Assembly: GCA_026936325.1 (NCBI GenBank)
Contig: JAPTHN010000008.1
Span: forward strand, 49,765,706-49,829,705
Direction of reading: 5' to 3'
DNA length: 64,000 bases
Source: Platynereis dumerilii
Lineage: Eukaryota; Annelida; Polychaeta; Phyllodocida; Nereididae
How positions within the stretch are numbered: the first letter of the stretch is position 1; each line of letters opens with the position of its first letter. A program made the translations under genes and the position numbers. Shown piece by piece: positions 45,035-57,274 of the stretch. The notes beneath the pieces are model-generated. The model ran no database searches. It was not told where the DNA came from and was given only the letters and a program-made list of their open reading frames with translations.

Positions 45035-45364
45035 CACTCTAATCACAGGGTGGTCAAGATGACAACTCTAAAGTGGTAATTCCTGGTGCCTAAACCGACA
45101 ACTCCTTGAGTCAAAATTACTAACAGGCTGTGAATGTGACAAATTTTGGATTAGTAAGCTGTACCACCCTGGTAATCAAAGCTACCAGATGGTGATAAAA
45201 TTGACTACCTGTCGGACATTTACATAATTAACTTAGTCATTTTGATTACGACTGAATAGTCAAAATGATTTTCCAGGAAGTCACCACCAAATTTTTGCAA
45301 CCATTACTACCCTAAAGTAGTCATAAACTAGGCTAGTCACAGTGACAACCAAATGTTTAGAGTG
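45035..45364. mobile_element. CACTCTAA-end element near an exon
   Basis: The ends CACTCTAATCAC and, inverted, CACTCTAAACAT fit the CACTA/Chapaev-like group. Internally there are repeated GTCATTTTGATTACGACT / AGTCAAAATGA-type short inverted blocks. The right end is 33 bp from the exon boundary at 45398, inside the intron. The flanking duplication is unclear. Confidence 0.55.
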
Positions 45365-45397
45365 AATTAATTGGCTGCAAGCAAATTTTTCACTTAC

Positions 45398-45463
45398 GCT
45401 GGTTGCACCGCAACTGGAATTTATTCTGGATGGCTGAATGGCAAATAAACCAGCAAGGATAAA
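45398..45463 (-). CDS. MS4A-like gene, first visible exon (end of second membrane segment)
   Basis: This 66-bp phase 0-0 exon has acceptor TTTTTCTTCAG and donor GTAAGTG. It encodes FILAGLFAIQPSRINSSCGA then TS. In MS4A/CD20 proteins this corresponds to the end of helix two and the following short loop ('I-x-SGSLSI-x-x-x-x-x-x-x-x-CLV'). Together the five exons give 133 residues: part of helix two, helix three, a loop, helix four, and a short acidic tail. Exons for the N-terminus and first helix should lie upstream on the minus strand, beyond 45463, but I could not find them. MS4A family members act as membrane adaptors or channel-associated proteins; the ligand of this one is unknown. Confidence 0.75.
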
Positions 45464-45872
45464 CTGAAGAAAAATGTATATCATTAAACATTATTCGGGT
45501 CAACGAATGTCACTACATTGTAATTGTTGTTTACTGATAGAGTGCCTTGGAAACATCCTCAACCACACTGCTTGGTGGAGCATGAATTCTCATCCAATAG
45601 GAGGAAAACAAATATATTGAGTCATAAACGCCGATATTTGAGGCATGTGGAATAAGTACGTGAACCAACCTTCCCATTGAAATAACATTGGGCTAGTGCC
45701 ATGGCTCACTTACTTATCAAAGAAATTGACCCGTACCTAACTCCAAGTACAGCAAAGAAAACTGGCAGCCGCTGTTATCCAACATGTTTTGAACATTTGC
45801 CTTTATGACCCATATGTTTTCCTCTCATAAGATGAGAATTCATGCTCCCACAAGCTTGACTAAGGATGCTTA

Positions 45873-46191
45873 CACTCTTAACGCAAAAAGGTTCTTGATG
45901 GTATATAAAGAACCCACAGCCAAAAAAAGGTTCTAATTTACTTTTAAGGGTTCAACTGAATTGAAAATGTTCAATACTTGGTGGGAAGGCCCTGTGATAG
46001 GACCCTATGCTCCCAACTTGAGAGAAAGGGGTTCCATTGTGGGAATTCAGTGCCGCTGGATTGTCTAAGAGTTGTTTTTGTTTGCCGTTGGAACTTTTTA
46101 AAAGTTGAATAATGAACCTTTTAGGGTTCCTTATCTATACCAGCTAAAAGAACCTTTAAAGGTTCCATATAAAACCTTTTTGTTAAGAGTG
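45873..46191. mobile_element. CACTCTTAAC-end element, complete copy 1
   Basis: The inverted ends CACTCTTAACGCAAAAAGGT and CACTCTTAACAAAAAGGTTT are flanked by TA on both sides. GAACC/GGTTC words recur inside. It is 319 bp and non-coding. The ends resemble CACTA-type, the 2-bp TA target resembles mariner-type; the superfamily is not settled. The second copy is at 40500. Confidence 0.75.
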
Positions 46192-46193
46192 TA

Positions 46194-46548
46194 GCACTGA
46201 CCCAATGGCATATCACACCCAATTCACTTACTTACAAGCTTGGCATTACTTGATATCACAGACATAAAAAGATTTAAACAACAAGAACAATTCAACTTTA
46301 CCAACTGAGTGCTATTATCCTTTTTATTGGATGTTTTGACAATTAGTCTAAAGGTATGAAAAAAATTGTCCCCCTCAAAAAATATGAATATGGATTTCCT
46401 CTCCGATTATTATGAAATTTGGTTAGTTTATGGGGCGCAAAACAACACTGTGTTCTAAAGCATGGCTTGTTTGCATGATTTTTGTCTGATCTAATGACAG
46501 TATCCTGTTCTCAAAAATTTAGAATTTAGGCTTCTCCAAAGAATGTTA
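46194..46548. other. No gene seen
   Basis: AT-rich sequence between two transposons; no feature recognised. Confidence 0.4.
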
Positions 46549-46550
46549 TA

Positions 46551-48666
46551 GGGGGAACCGGGGCACATTGGGACGCTTTTAATGTCTACTAATCTTGCGT
46601 AATGCTAAAAACACTGAAGAACTCAGAAATTTGCATGAATATCACCCATACCATTGAGCTTAAATGCAAGGCATAACAAACTAGAGTGCACCTACCCTGT
46701 TGCAGCTAGAGAGCAAAATGTGAGTCGTTTAAATGATTGTCCCAATGTGCCCCAACGGGGCACATTGGGACATCAGCCAGGGCACATGGGGACATCAATC
46801 AAAAAATCATCTTAACACTCCATGTGCAACAGATATTACATATAAGTAGTGCGGAAGACAATATACAGTGCATTAACGCCTTGTAGTGCCAATAGTTAAT
46901 GACTTTAAACAGTTTTAAACATTTAACATAAACTGTCCTGGGTGCGGACACCTATGTAAGTAACTAACAGTGCTTTGCGACAAATTCGTTCACAGAGCAT
47001 GGTAATCCACTATACATCTATTCACTGTGGCCTGAATACCTGTTGTGTGCTGTCCCAGATCATTCAGTTGATTTGGACACTCAAATTTTGCCATATTAAG
47101 TGCGTCCCAATGTGCCCCAAATTCAGTGCCCCAATGAGCCCCGATATGACTTTTACACCAAAATGCTAATTTCTCAGGCACCAGTGTGTTTGTTACGATA
47201 TATCAAATTCATACAAGCAATGAGAACGCCTCATTGTTCATGGTTTGTCGACAGAATGGTTCAAATTGAACCCGTCCAGGTTTACTTTAGTAGTAGGAAA
47301 ACAAACTTTTGCTCGCCATACTTCTTCTGCATGCGGCTGTAATTTGTCTATAAAACCATGGAAACATCATATACCTTGCCAGGATCCAAGAAAACCCCAC
47401 CGTCCCACAGTGCCACTGTCCCGCGTCCCAATCATAGGGGTTTTTGCACCTATTATCTTTGTGTAAGATACAAATACATAATATAAAGGGAAGTCACCAT
47501 AAACAACCTAATAGTCAATTGAAGTCAATCTACACATGTTTCTATTTGTCATGACATCCACAAAAATGATCTTGGTTAATCACCAATCTTCCAAACATCC
47601 AGCGAAAATTTCATGCATTTAGGACATCTTCTGATCCAATGGGAGCAGTTTCAAGAGAGAAAAGTGTGAAAAAGCTTGAAATACGAATAGAATATGTTTC
47701 ATGACTTCCCTACAAATATGCTGGTAAAACCTCTCTGGTTGTCAATTCAGGGAATGGAAATGCTGAAACACTTTATCATCATCCTCCGAAGTCAGCTTTG
47801 CTTAAATAAACGTTGTGTAATTTACTTTACATCATCTGTATTTTCCTAGAAAGGTCTTTTAATATCTTTCCATCATAATCTGCTGCTTCTCACCAGTCAG
47901 CTTGAAATATGCCAAAAAGCCATGAAGAGAGCTGCTGTGAATAGTTGTGATGCAGGGAATAAATGCAAAATATTGTGGCCATTGGTGGCAAATTGAAGTG
48001 AGTAGAATGGCCTGTTATATCAAATATATTCCATGAACTGGTCACCAATTGTTGGGGTTTTTTTCTAGCCTAATCTTTCAAATTGGCTACCCTTGAGTGC
48101 AAGAATCCATGAAACAGCTCTCCGATTGCCCAGAAATCAACAAAAAATTCACTAGTCAACCCTGCAGCTGTTGTTCGCTGCAGTTCCATGAAACTTTCAG
48201 ACATCAAAGACTGGGTGTAACGCTAGCCCTTTACATTATTCATAGACACCAGGCTTGTATATTGCCACTGCAAGAGCTGCCTGTTTAAGACATTGCCATC
48301 TCAACATAAAATGGTGAATTCCCTTTAAATTATATAGTTATATAAACAACAAAAATATTGGTGCAAAACCATAGAAATACATAGAACGGACATGAGGCTG
48401 TATGAAGCCACCTCAAGATGAGGTCACCAAATCCGCCATATTGGAACTGCCCTGAGACATGACGTCACAATAGACTAATTATGATGTGACGTCATGCCAT
48501 TGTTATAAATGACATCACTGTAATTGGTGACGTCACTGTACCATTGTGTCAGGATACAGGGCAGTTCCAAGATGGTGGATTTGGTTGCTTCATCTGCCAG
48601 AGCCTCATGTCCGTTCTATGTATTTCTATGTGCAAAACCCGTGGTCCCAATGTGCCCCGGTTCCCC
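46551..48666. mobile_element. TA-flanked 2.1-kb element, GGGGCACATTGGGAC ends
   Basis: GGGGAACCGGGGCACATTGG begins one base inside the left end and the inverse closes the right end, with at least 23 matching bases and TA on each side. The same word appears as an internal dyad at 46738-46775 (CCCAATGTGCCCC, then GGGGCACATTGGG). No transposase frame is visible. A MITE is nested at 48371-48629. Family relatives are at 61052 and, weakly, 37.7 kb. Confidence 0.8.
48371..48629. mobile_element. Foldback MITE with 10-bp target duplication and CRE-like sites
   Basis: ATAGAAATACATAGAACGGA at the left and its inverse at the right bound 259 bp, flanked by the exact direct repeat GTGCAAAACC (48361-48370, 48630-48639). 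A 9-11-bp duplication is Mutator-like. The arms reach almost to the centre. Inside are three consensus CRE/ATF sites: TGACGTCAC (48460-48468), TGACGTCAT (48487-48495) and TGACGTCAC (48528-48536). Confidence 0.85.
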
Positions 48667-48668
48667 TA

Positions 48669-49880
48669 CCAATAAGTCATCACTCATCACGCAAATTATT
48701 TGTAGTGTCATCAGAAGAACCCAAACAGCAAAAATGTTACCAAATAAGTCTTCAGATGTCCACCAAATATGAACAAGAAACACATTTTCACAGGCCACTT
48801 GCCGAAAAAATCAATTTGGAGACGGCACCTTGACAAGATGTGCCTTTTGGCTTATGAATTGCATCATAATTTTGGTTTACTATAATCTAGAAAAAAAATT
48901 GATTTTTGTCTGGGGTCACTGATGATTTTATAGATATTTATACATCTCATACATATCGTCACTCAAGCTAATACTTTATGTTTTTTATTATTTTTATCAA
49001 TTTCTGCCCATTCTTTTTTAAAATCATGTTCATTTAAGGTCCAAGAACACATTTGCATTATTTATGCAACTTTTGAGCAGTTATGATAATTTTTTTAGGG
49101 AAAAACTTAAAAATATTAATTTCTGTGATGTTCCGCCCTTGACACCAAAAAGTTAAAAGTGCCTGGAAAAATTACAAAAATCATATTCATTCCTAATAAA
49201 ATGCATAGGAATATTCCTCATCACAAGCTGCATCAAATACAGCCTCAAAGTACTGATACTTTAAGTACTTCAGTGCCAAATTGACTGTTGCCTGGATTTT
49301 CTGACTGACAATGAAGCTTCAGTTGTACCCGTTCAGTCTCCTGGAATGAAAAACCCCTATCCCATCTCCACCAAAATGAAAGAGGAGGCAGGGATGATTA
49401 TTCCAAAGAACATTATAGAACTTTGGATGGCATTTTCTGCATTTTAATCTGCCATCTTTGATGGTTTTTGCTGATAGTATATGTTGTTATGCGACATGAC
49501 TCCTAGCAGAACCCCACACACTGTAGATATTGTTCTAAAGATCATGAAGTTATGCAAATAACTTTTCCTTTCATTTAACAACACCATGACTACATGCTCT
49601 GACATTTTTGCATGCTTTTCTGCATTTCACAATTATTTAAGGCAATTTGTTGGCATTAATTTTTCATTGCGACAAGACTTTTGTCCGAGCACATTTTGGA
49701 CATACTGTCTATATTAATTTGTAGAATATTCTGACTCCGACAAAACTTTATTTTCACAATATAATCATGCCAAATAAGCGTTTAGCTTTCATTTAAGCCA
49801 TATCTTGATAAAATCAGTCAACCACAAATCAAGATATGAGCAGTGGCGTCTAGAACATAATGGTAGCGACAAGACTTCTG
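48669..49880. other. No gene seen
   Basis: AT-rich. GCGACAAGACTTTTGTC-like words occur at about 49669, 49737 (degenerate) and 49868, forming short dyads. No exon supported. Confidence 0.4.
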
Positions 49881-49904
49881 TCGATGACTGTATCACTAAA
49901 ATTC

Positions 49905-50507
49905 ATAACAGGGCTCACACCACAAAACTTTTCTATCAGAACTTTACAAATTATGAAAATTCATGACCTCTGTGCACAGCAAGATTGTAAGTTTTACTTT
50001 AAACTCCATCACTCTTAATTGCCACACTATATTTTAGACAAATTAAAACCTTACCATTACACAAACAATTCATATGCAACCAGACAACCAAATAAAATGA
50101 GATTACCTCTTCTGGGTCACGATTTTGCAAAACACTGCATAACAAATAAATTACCCATCATCTATAATAATATGCCAGACAATTTTAAAAGTAAAATTAC
50201 CACACACAGTTTCAGTGGCTTTGAAAAATATATAAAAACTATTACCATAAACACTTATGACTGTGGATGTAATACAAAACATAGGCTGCGCGGCAGCATA
50301 CCCTCGGCTACTCAGCTATTCTCCATGCAGTGGGATACATTGAGGCAGGACCCCACTGACAACTCTAATATCCTCATGCACATGAAATTCCAGTTAAAAA
50401 ACTTTCATTTAAGGGCCAAGTACTGTGAGCAAAATACCATAAAAAGTTTCCTGTCCGCCATTTTGTATTGGCAGGAATTAAAATCCATATGCAATCAGCT
50501 TGCGTGA
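49905..50507 (+). pseudogene. LINE reverse-transcriptase C-terminal fragment
   Basis: Upstream of the open frame the three frames together show LQIMKIHDLCAQQDCKFYFK and LPHYILDKLKPYHYTNNSYA, and the open frame continues TRQPNKMRLPLLGHDFAKHC then ITNKLPIIYNNMPDNFKSKI. The order 'L-x-I-x-x-I-x-x-L ... F-x-x-K-x-H-x-x-LP ... YNTRQ ... x-LWNxLP-like' is the thumb and tail of CR1/L2/Jockey-group LINE proteins. The last about 80 residues (from DCGCNTKHRLRGS) are not recognised. At least one frame change separates the parts; the copy is 5'-truncated and lacks the catalytic core. Confidence 0.6.
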
Positions 50508-52112
50508 TGGGTCCCCCCCCCCAAAAAAAAGAGAGGAAACAGTTAAAATATGGGCAAGGAGTCAGTAAGTTTGGCACAAGATCAAATGTACGGAAAATCA
50601 ATGGTTAACAATAGCAAGACATTACTCTAGAAGTGGTATAAGTTGGTATAATCTGCATAACGAAATTCAGGCAAGTATGCCTATTGGCGGCCTGTGGAAA
50701 AATCTGTGCTTTTCGTGAAAGATCAATTTGAGAAATGAAATTAATAAAATTAATTAAAAAAGATGATTGGCTTCGGTGACAATATTAAGAAAAATATTAC
50801 CCGGCATGGATTACCCACAGTAATTTGTCCCCTCTTCCATACCATTTTAGAAAGTTGGTTTTTTATCACACTTATTTTTGTCTGAATGTAATATGCAGTG
50901 GTGAGAGACAGAAAAATAAAGCAATGCATTGCACAATAGACAGTTAATGACTATTATAAAGACAGAGCTCTAGAAATGGACAATAATCGAGATAAAAGAC
51001 AGCCAGAAAACGATCAGGACATGTAGGGACTGCTTAGATAGGTAGATAGATAGACAGATAGATAGATAGACAGACAGACAGAAAGATAGACAAATTGATT
51101 GCTGTTTGATTGTTTGATCAATCCAATTATCAGTTATGCTATTAAAATGTTTAATAATTTCTGCAGAAAAGATAGAATGACAATTTCATGAAACTGCATA
51201 CAACTGAAACTATATGATAATTATATAGGCACTGTTTAAGTTGTTAAAATTTACAATTTGACTGAAAAACGTTAACTATCTTAGTGTCATCTTATGATAT
51301 TGTCTACCATGCATTGTCTATTGTGAGCAATGGGGCATTGCGATTAGGGTAGCTATTGTTTGAACAATCAATTAGACATCTATCAGTTCAATAAAGTTCT
51401 GTATGTAAATCTTAATCAAACAGTTTCATTGACTTCAGTTCTACATCATCTTGATCCTGAGTACATTTTAGAATTTAGCCAAGTTAATTATTGGATGTTG
51501 TAACAATTTCAGTTAAATTACAACATTTTACAAATTACCCTTGCAGACATTCCTCTTAAAGGGGCTTCATTAGTCCCCCTCCTCAGCTGCTTAACACTCA
51601 CACCAATTGGCTATTGTCTGCTGTACCCCAGATATTTTAATCACCTTATGCAATGATGTTATGTAACCTGACAAAGAATGGAGGGTGGCATACTTCACAC
51701 ATCTCAGAAGTCTGCCACTGTGATGGGAGGGGGGGGTGGGTCCAATGAAACATCACTGAAAATCAATGGTTACCAAGAGATTAAACCCTAAATGATATAT
51801 CTAGTATTATCTACTAGTCTAAATGAAATTTGGATCATGTAATTCGGGCAAGTAGGCCTATGGCTGATTTTGTGCATTTAGTAAAAACAATAATTTTAGA
51901 AAAAAAAGAAGAATTCTAGTTGATGATTGGATTTGGTGATATGTTCATGTAAAGGAATCTTGAATCATTGTAAAGCTTTAAAATTGTACAGGATTAAAAT
52001 TAGTTTTATAATGATATTGTAAATCAAGGTTTTTATTTAAGAATGAAGACTTAATGTTTTCACCAGAAATTAAGGTTTTTATTGCTTTGTGTGCCAACTT
52101 GGGACAAATCCA
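50508..52112. other. No gene; diverged direct repeat
   Basis: 50570-50790 and 51745-51950 share GAAAATCAATGGTTA, GGCAAGTATGCCTAT / GGCAAGTAGGCCTAT, and GATGATTGG.TTCGGTGA-type blocks in the same order: an old direct repeat about 1.17 kb apart. A GATA/GACA tract lies at 51040-51090. Confidence 0.5.
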
Positions 52113-52114
52113 TG

Positions 52115-52185
<71 letters not shown>

Positions 52186-52310
52186 GTCTATCTGTCTATC
52201 TGTCTATCTATATTTCTGTCTATCTATCTATATCTATATTTCTTTCTATCTATCTATTTATCTATCTACCTACCTACCTACCTACCTATCTAGCTAGCTA
52301 GCTAGCTATC
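52113..52310. repeat. Long TATC tetranucleotide microsatellite
   Basis: About 18 near-perfect CTAT units (52113-52186), then interrupted TCTG/TATC, ending in ACCT and AGCT units near 52265-52308. The three plus-strand frames stay open because a 4-bp unit without a stop reads SIYLSIYL-type peptide in every frame. Confidence 0.95.
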
Positions 52311-53103
52311 TCTCTTCATTTCTTTATTTCTTTTTATCAACTTATAGATCGATCTTTCTTCTATCTTTTTTCCCAGTTACCTAACAGGTCATCTATAAAG
52401 CATGAGCTATTCAGTCACACAGACTTTTCATTTATTGCTGATCTTTTTTCATACAGCACCTTTTGTTTTTTCAATAAAACCTTAAGTAAGAGTACCAATA
52501 AATAATTTGTCACAAAGAGATGTTTATGAGATGGTCAAGAGCCCTGATCTTTGTCATAGCTATATAAAATTATGCAAATTTGTGAGCTGCCACTAGTGAA
52601 TTACTTTACTGTTTCAAAGAATTATTGTGCCTGTTGCATCTAAACTATTATCTCTGGCTTCTACTTTTGTTGTTTTTTATTATTCAAATTGAAAATTGTA
52701 ACTAAACAAACAAATTAAAACATCAGTTTCCTTAAGTACACTTTAAGAAAATGTATTGAAAAGTTTCTTTTTTAGGGGAAAGTTGAAGATGTTATGTAAC
52801 ACCCACACTCAGACACACCATTGTGGGAGGGGCATTGCATAATCTGATGTCATAAAGAGTAGTGTTGCTTAGATACTTACTCAGAAGGCCCGGCTTTGTG
52901 AATCAAATTGGAAAATTTAATTTTATATATTCAAAATACATAGTGGAATCAAGGCAGTTTGAACAGATTTCCAAGAAACAAGAAATAAAATTTTGTTTGA
53001 AGATTGAGCAGAGTGTGTTGTGTAACTGATTGCAGCCACCCTCTGGACTCCGGTCATGGGAGAGGATCAGCAGGGCAGACAATACCTCTGACACAATCTT
53101 ATG
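52311..53103. other. No gene recognised
   Basis: AT-rich. A 75-codon minus-strand frame at 52903-53130 has no recognised domain and its end overlaps the next element. Confidence 0.4.
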
Positions 53104-53243
53104 TATAGGCCAGTAGAAATTGACGAACACCTAGACATCGCTGATAACAAACAAGTTTTGATACCGTGTGAAAGCTCATGATCCAGAGAGTCGGAAAAGG
53201 TGGTTTGTTTGAAAATCTATTTCGGGGAAATTGAAATACAACC

Positions 53244-55485
53244 GTTTCCATGGCAACAAGTCAGAATAAAATTGAATATTTCCAAAACCTTTAGAATTGG
53301 ATATCTTTGGATGTATGTATACTAGAAAGACCGTTTTAGTGTCGAAATATATGTTTTCTGGTATGCCCGATCCATTCGACCTATTTTCATATTGTTAGGG
53401 GACAGCCCTCATTTGCATATTTGACTTTCCTTATTAGGAAATCACTTAATTTTTCATGTTCCTGAGAAATCTTCTCTTGCATTTTCACATTTAAGACCTA
53501 AAAATCTAAAAATGTACAATGCTTCTTTAGCAGAAAGTCTTAGCTTTAATTTGATGCTACTCGCAGTTTCCTACCATGGATACACTCCACGATATCGCCA
53601 TGGCAACAAAATATATAAGTTTTCAATCAAGCTCTTACAGTATCTTACCATTCTATAAACAATCCTAGTTGCCACAGGTTGCTTTATTGATATCGCAACA
53701 AAATCCAGTGGATGTGTGGGGCAGTTAAACACCCCAATTTATGTAATATTACCACATAACCATTTCCATATAAGGAAATCAGCCGCCTCAATGCAAAATA
53801 TGGCAAATATCCCATTCAATTCAGTGACAGAGAGATGACTCCAGTATTGTATATGCTGCTTATGAGCAAGTAACTTAAACATCAGCCGAAATCATGCTTA
53901 AATTAAGCTAAAGCAATGGATGATAACTAAAATTGATATAATTGATAGAGAAATTGAATTGCAGCTGTTTCCATGGCAACCAGTTTGCGTAGAATTAAAA
54001 ATTTCCAAAACCTTTAGAATTGGATATCTTTTGAAGTATGTATACTAGGACGACCGTTTTAGTGTTGAAATATATGTTTTCTGGTATACCCGATCCAATA
54101 GACCAATTTTTATATCAGTAGGGGCCAACCCTTATTTGCATATTTGATATTCCTTATTAGGAAATCATATAATTTTTCATGTTCCTGAGAAATCTTTTCC
54201 TGCATTTTCACATTTAAGACCTAGAATGTATAATCTGATAATGATTCTGTAGCAGAAAGTCTTAGCTTTAATTTGATGCTACTCGCAGTGCCCAACCATG
54301 GATACACTCCATAATATCACCATGGCAACAAATCAGAATGTTTGAATCAAGCTCCTATGATATCTTACCATTCTATGAACAGTCCTAGTTTTCACAGGTT
54401 CCGTTCATGATATCGCAACAAAATTCAGTGGATGTGTGGCAGAAATCATGCTAAAATTAAGCTTAAGCAATAGATGATAATTAAAAATAATATAATTCAT
54501 AGAGAAATTGAATTGCAACTGTTTCCATGGCAACAAGTTTGAATAGAATTTAAAATATCTGAAATCTTTTAAACTTAGATATCTTTTGATTTATGTGCAC
54601 GGGAAAGACCATTTTAGTGTTGAAATATCTGGTGTTTGGTGTGCCCAGTCTGATGTAACTTTTCACATGTCAGTAGGGGGGTTGCCTTCATTTGCATATT
54701 TGACATTCTTATTAGGAAATCACGTAATTTTTGATATTTATGAGATATCTTTTCATGCATTGTCACATTTAAAAATAACGTGCAAGCACTTTAACAGCTG
54801 CTTGTAGATACACTATCTAACTGTCTGTCCATCTATTTATCCATCAATCTATCTAACAATCTATATTTGTCTATATCTCCCTTCCTTCCTTCCTTCCCCT
54901 TGCTGGCACTTGGCTGTTGCTCTTGCTGCTGCTGTCACTACAGCAGAACATTTAAAATTCGCGGGAAAAGGGTGCATTTAAGTTTAGAAAATAAAAAATT
55001 TATTGTCTCAGAAGTTTACCAAAAGTTGATGGAAGCAAGATAAAATTATTTAGAAACTGTATGCTAAGTTTTAAAGTGATAGGTGAAATAATGCGACCTC
55101 CTATATGGTCAGAAGCTTACCGAAAATCCCTCCTGCAATACAGGCTGCAAGCAGCTGTAAAAAGACTTAAAAACTAAAAAAAATTTATTAAGTCTAAAAC
55201 TGTTGAATGATTCCATAGCAGATAGCCTCAGCTTAAATTTGATGTTACTCGCAGTGCCCTACCATCGATACACTAGGCATCACTCCATGATATCACCATG
55301 CCAACAAAACCAAAGTCTTGAATCAAGCTCCTACAGTATCTTTCAATTCCCATATACAATCCTAGTTTCCATAGATTGTATTGATAACCTCGCCACGAAA
55401 TCAGTGGATATGTGGGGCAGTTAAAACCCCAATTTATGTCATACAATGGAATAGAGAAATTGAACTACAGCTGTTTCCATGGCAA
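53244..55485. promoter_or_regulatory. X-box-like sites, left arm of element 2
   Basis: GTTTCCATGGCAAC occurs at 53244-53257, 53967-53980, 54521-54534 and 55472-55485, once per tandem unit. Each unit also has a weaker second site ATATCRCCATGGCAAC (for example about 53592 and 54316). The right half GGCAAC is a perfect RFX half-site. Function is not shown. Confidence 0.5.
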
Positions 55486-56334
55486 CCAGTTTAAATGATA
55501 TGAAAATATCTTAAATCTTGTAAAAGTATATTACTTTTGATGTATACACGTACACCAGAACGACCATTTTAGAGCCCCAATGAATAAGATTGAACTATTC
55601 CCATTATGACCCATATCCATAGGGAAATCACTTTATCCTCCATTTTCATTAAAAAATTGTTCCATATAGAATAACAACTGTTTGTATGATTTGTATATAG
55701 TCACTGGGACAGAATGGAAGTTTTGACAGGGAATTTGAGAATAGCTAAGAAAATCTAAAATTACTCAAAGTCAAAGTCAAAAATCTATTATTTAACCACC
55801 TCCAGGGATGACCCATTAGGCCTACTCTTTGCATATATTTCAAACTATCTCCTAAAAATTCCCCAGCACTAGAGGTAAAAGGCTAAATACTCGTTAAATC
55901 AATTTCTTTAGTGATTTATCAAAGTCCACTATTTTGTAATTATGTGTATTGTATTTCGTGTGTGCAACGAGCTGACCTGGAACTATGTCATGGAGACATT
56001 TGGATGGATATTGGATAGTTTGCTGACCTGAAAATGTATATCATCATAATACTAAGTCACAAGAGATCAGATTACAACTGCTTCAGTCAGATATATTGAT
56101 GAGTAGGTTGATGGGTAGATGGAGATAGTCAGATAGCTAGATTGATAGAAAGATAGTTAGACAGATTGATTGATAAGGGTGAATTTTATGGATGGATTTA
56201 TGGACTAGATAATAATTATATTCATGAATTAGATGGATAGATTATATGGATAAATAGATAACCCAGATTAGTTTGATAGATAGATAACACAGATTTATCA
56301 AAATGGTTTGGTGAGAAACAGCAATAGGTAGCAA

Positions 56335-56530
56335 TTATAGTTTGCAAATCAGTTGGTAGTTCACTTGGCTGCCAATTGCTGGGTCCTGGGTCACATTTCT
56401 GCTCTTGCCAGGTCACCTAGATTGTTTTGGACAGCAGTATAAATCATCCTTCACCTTACTGCTGTGTCCTCTGTCATTCTTATCCAAGCCAATCCTACTT
56501 GGGATTTCGCATCATTTCATTTTCTGGATG
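56335..56530 (+). mobile_element. SINE-like family C copy with tRNA-like head
   Basis: CAGTTGGTAGTTCACTTGGC resembles a degenerate A-box region and GGGTCCTGGGTCACATTTCT a degenerate B-box. The body AAATCATCCTTCACCTTACT and GTGTCCTCTGTCATTCTTAT matches fragments at 19195 and 20620. It lies in the centre of giant element 2. Confidence 0.45.
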
Positions 56531-57274
56531 GATGGATTGATTGATCCATTTGGTCAATTTGGAAGTCTACAGTGCTGGACAAAGGATTTGCTGGATTCAG
56601 GGGATGCAAACTAAGACTCTACACCACCTCCATTTAGCAACCTGTGAGTTTTTGTTTTTATGATTCTTCCACATAGGGGTCATAAATCGCCTCCAATAAC
56701 CCTGAAAGCATCATTATTGAATTCCTTGACTGTGAAAATCCCTTATTCAAAATACCATCTTAAAACAATTAGAGAAATATTGCCCGAGCTAATCAAGAGC
56801 TAGTGCATGCATGGTGGCCGTCTTGGACACCTTTTTTAATAAAACGGATTGAGCACTGAACTGGAGAGGTTGTCCACATGGAAGTTGTTCCTCAGGGCCA
56901 AAAGAAACCATCCATATGCAATAACCTATTACACCAGCCCATGTCTGGTACTGTGGTAGGGCTCTGAAAATATCTTCCATCTAAAGCTGGGAACATTTTG
57001 TTTGCAGTACACATTAAAACCCTCCTGCCCAAGTGGTTTTTAAGTATTTTGGGGTAAATGTAATGAAAAGATGTGTCATGAATATGGGAATGTGTTTTTT
57101 TTCTTTCATTTTAAGCAATGTCAAATGTGCAAATGAGGGTGGGCCAGGCTCTGCTGGATTGGGAATACAGGGAGACATTGTATTTCAGCTCAACAACAGT
57201 CATTCTGGTAGAAACATACACAATAAAGATATCCAGTTTTCAAAAATTTGTAAAAATTGTCATTATTAAAACAG

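Noticed and set aside
52054-52301. SIYLSIYL-repeat proteins in three frames
   Set aside because: Direct translation of a TATC microsatellite.
56789-56980. Minus-strand 63-codon frame starting MEDIFRALPQYQTWAGVIGY as an exon
   Set aside because: Preceded by a possible acceptor but located in the non-coding centre of giant element 2, with no partner exon and no recognised family.
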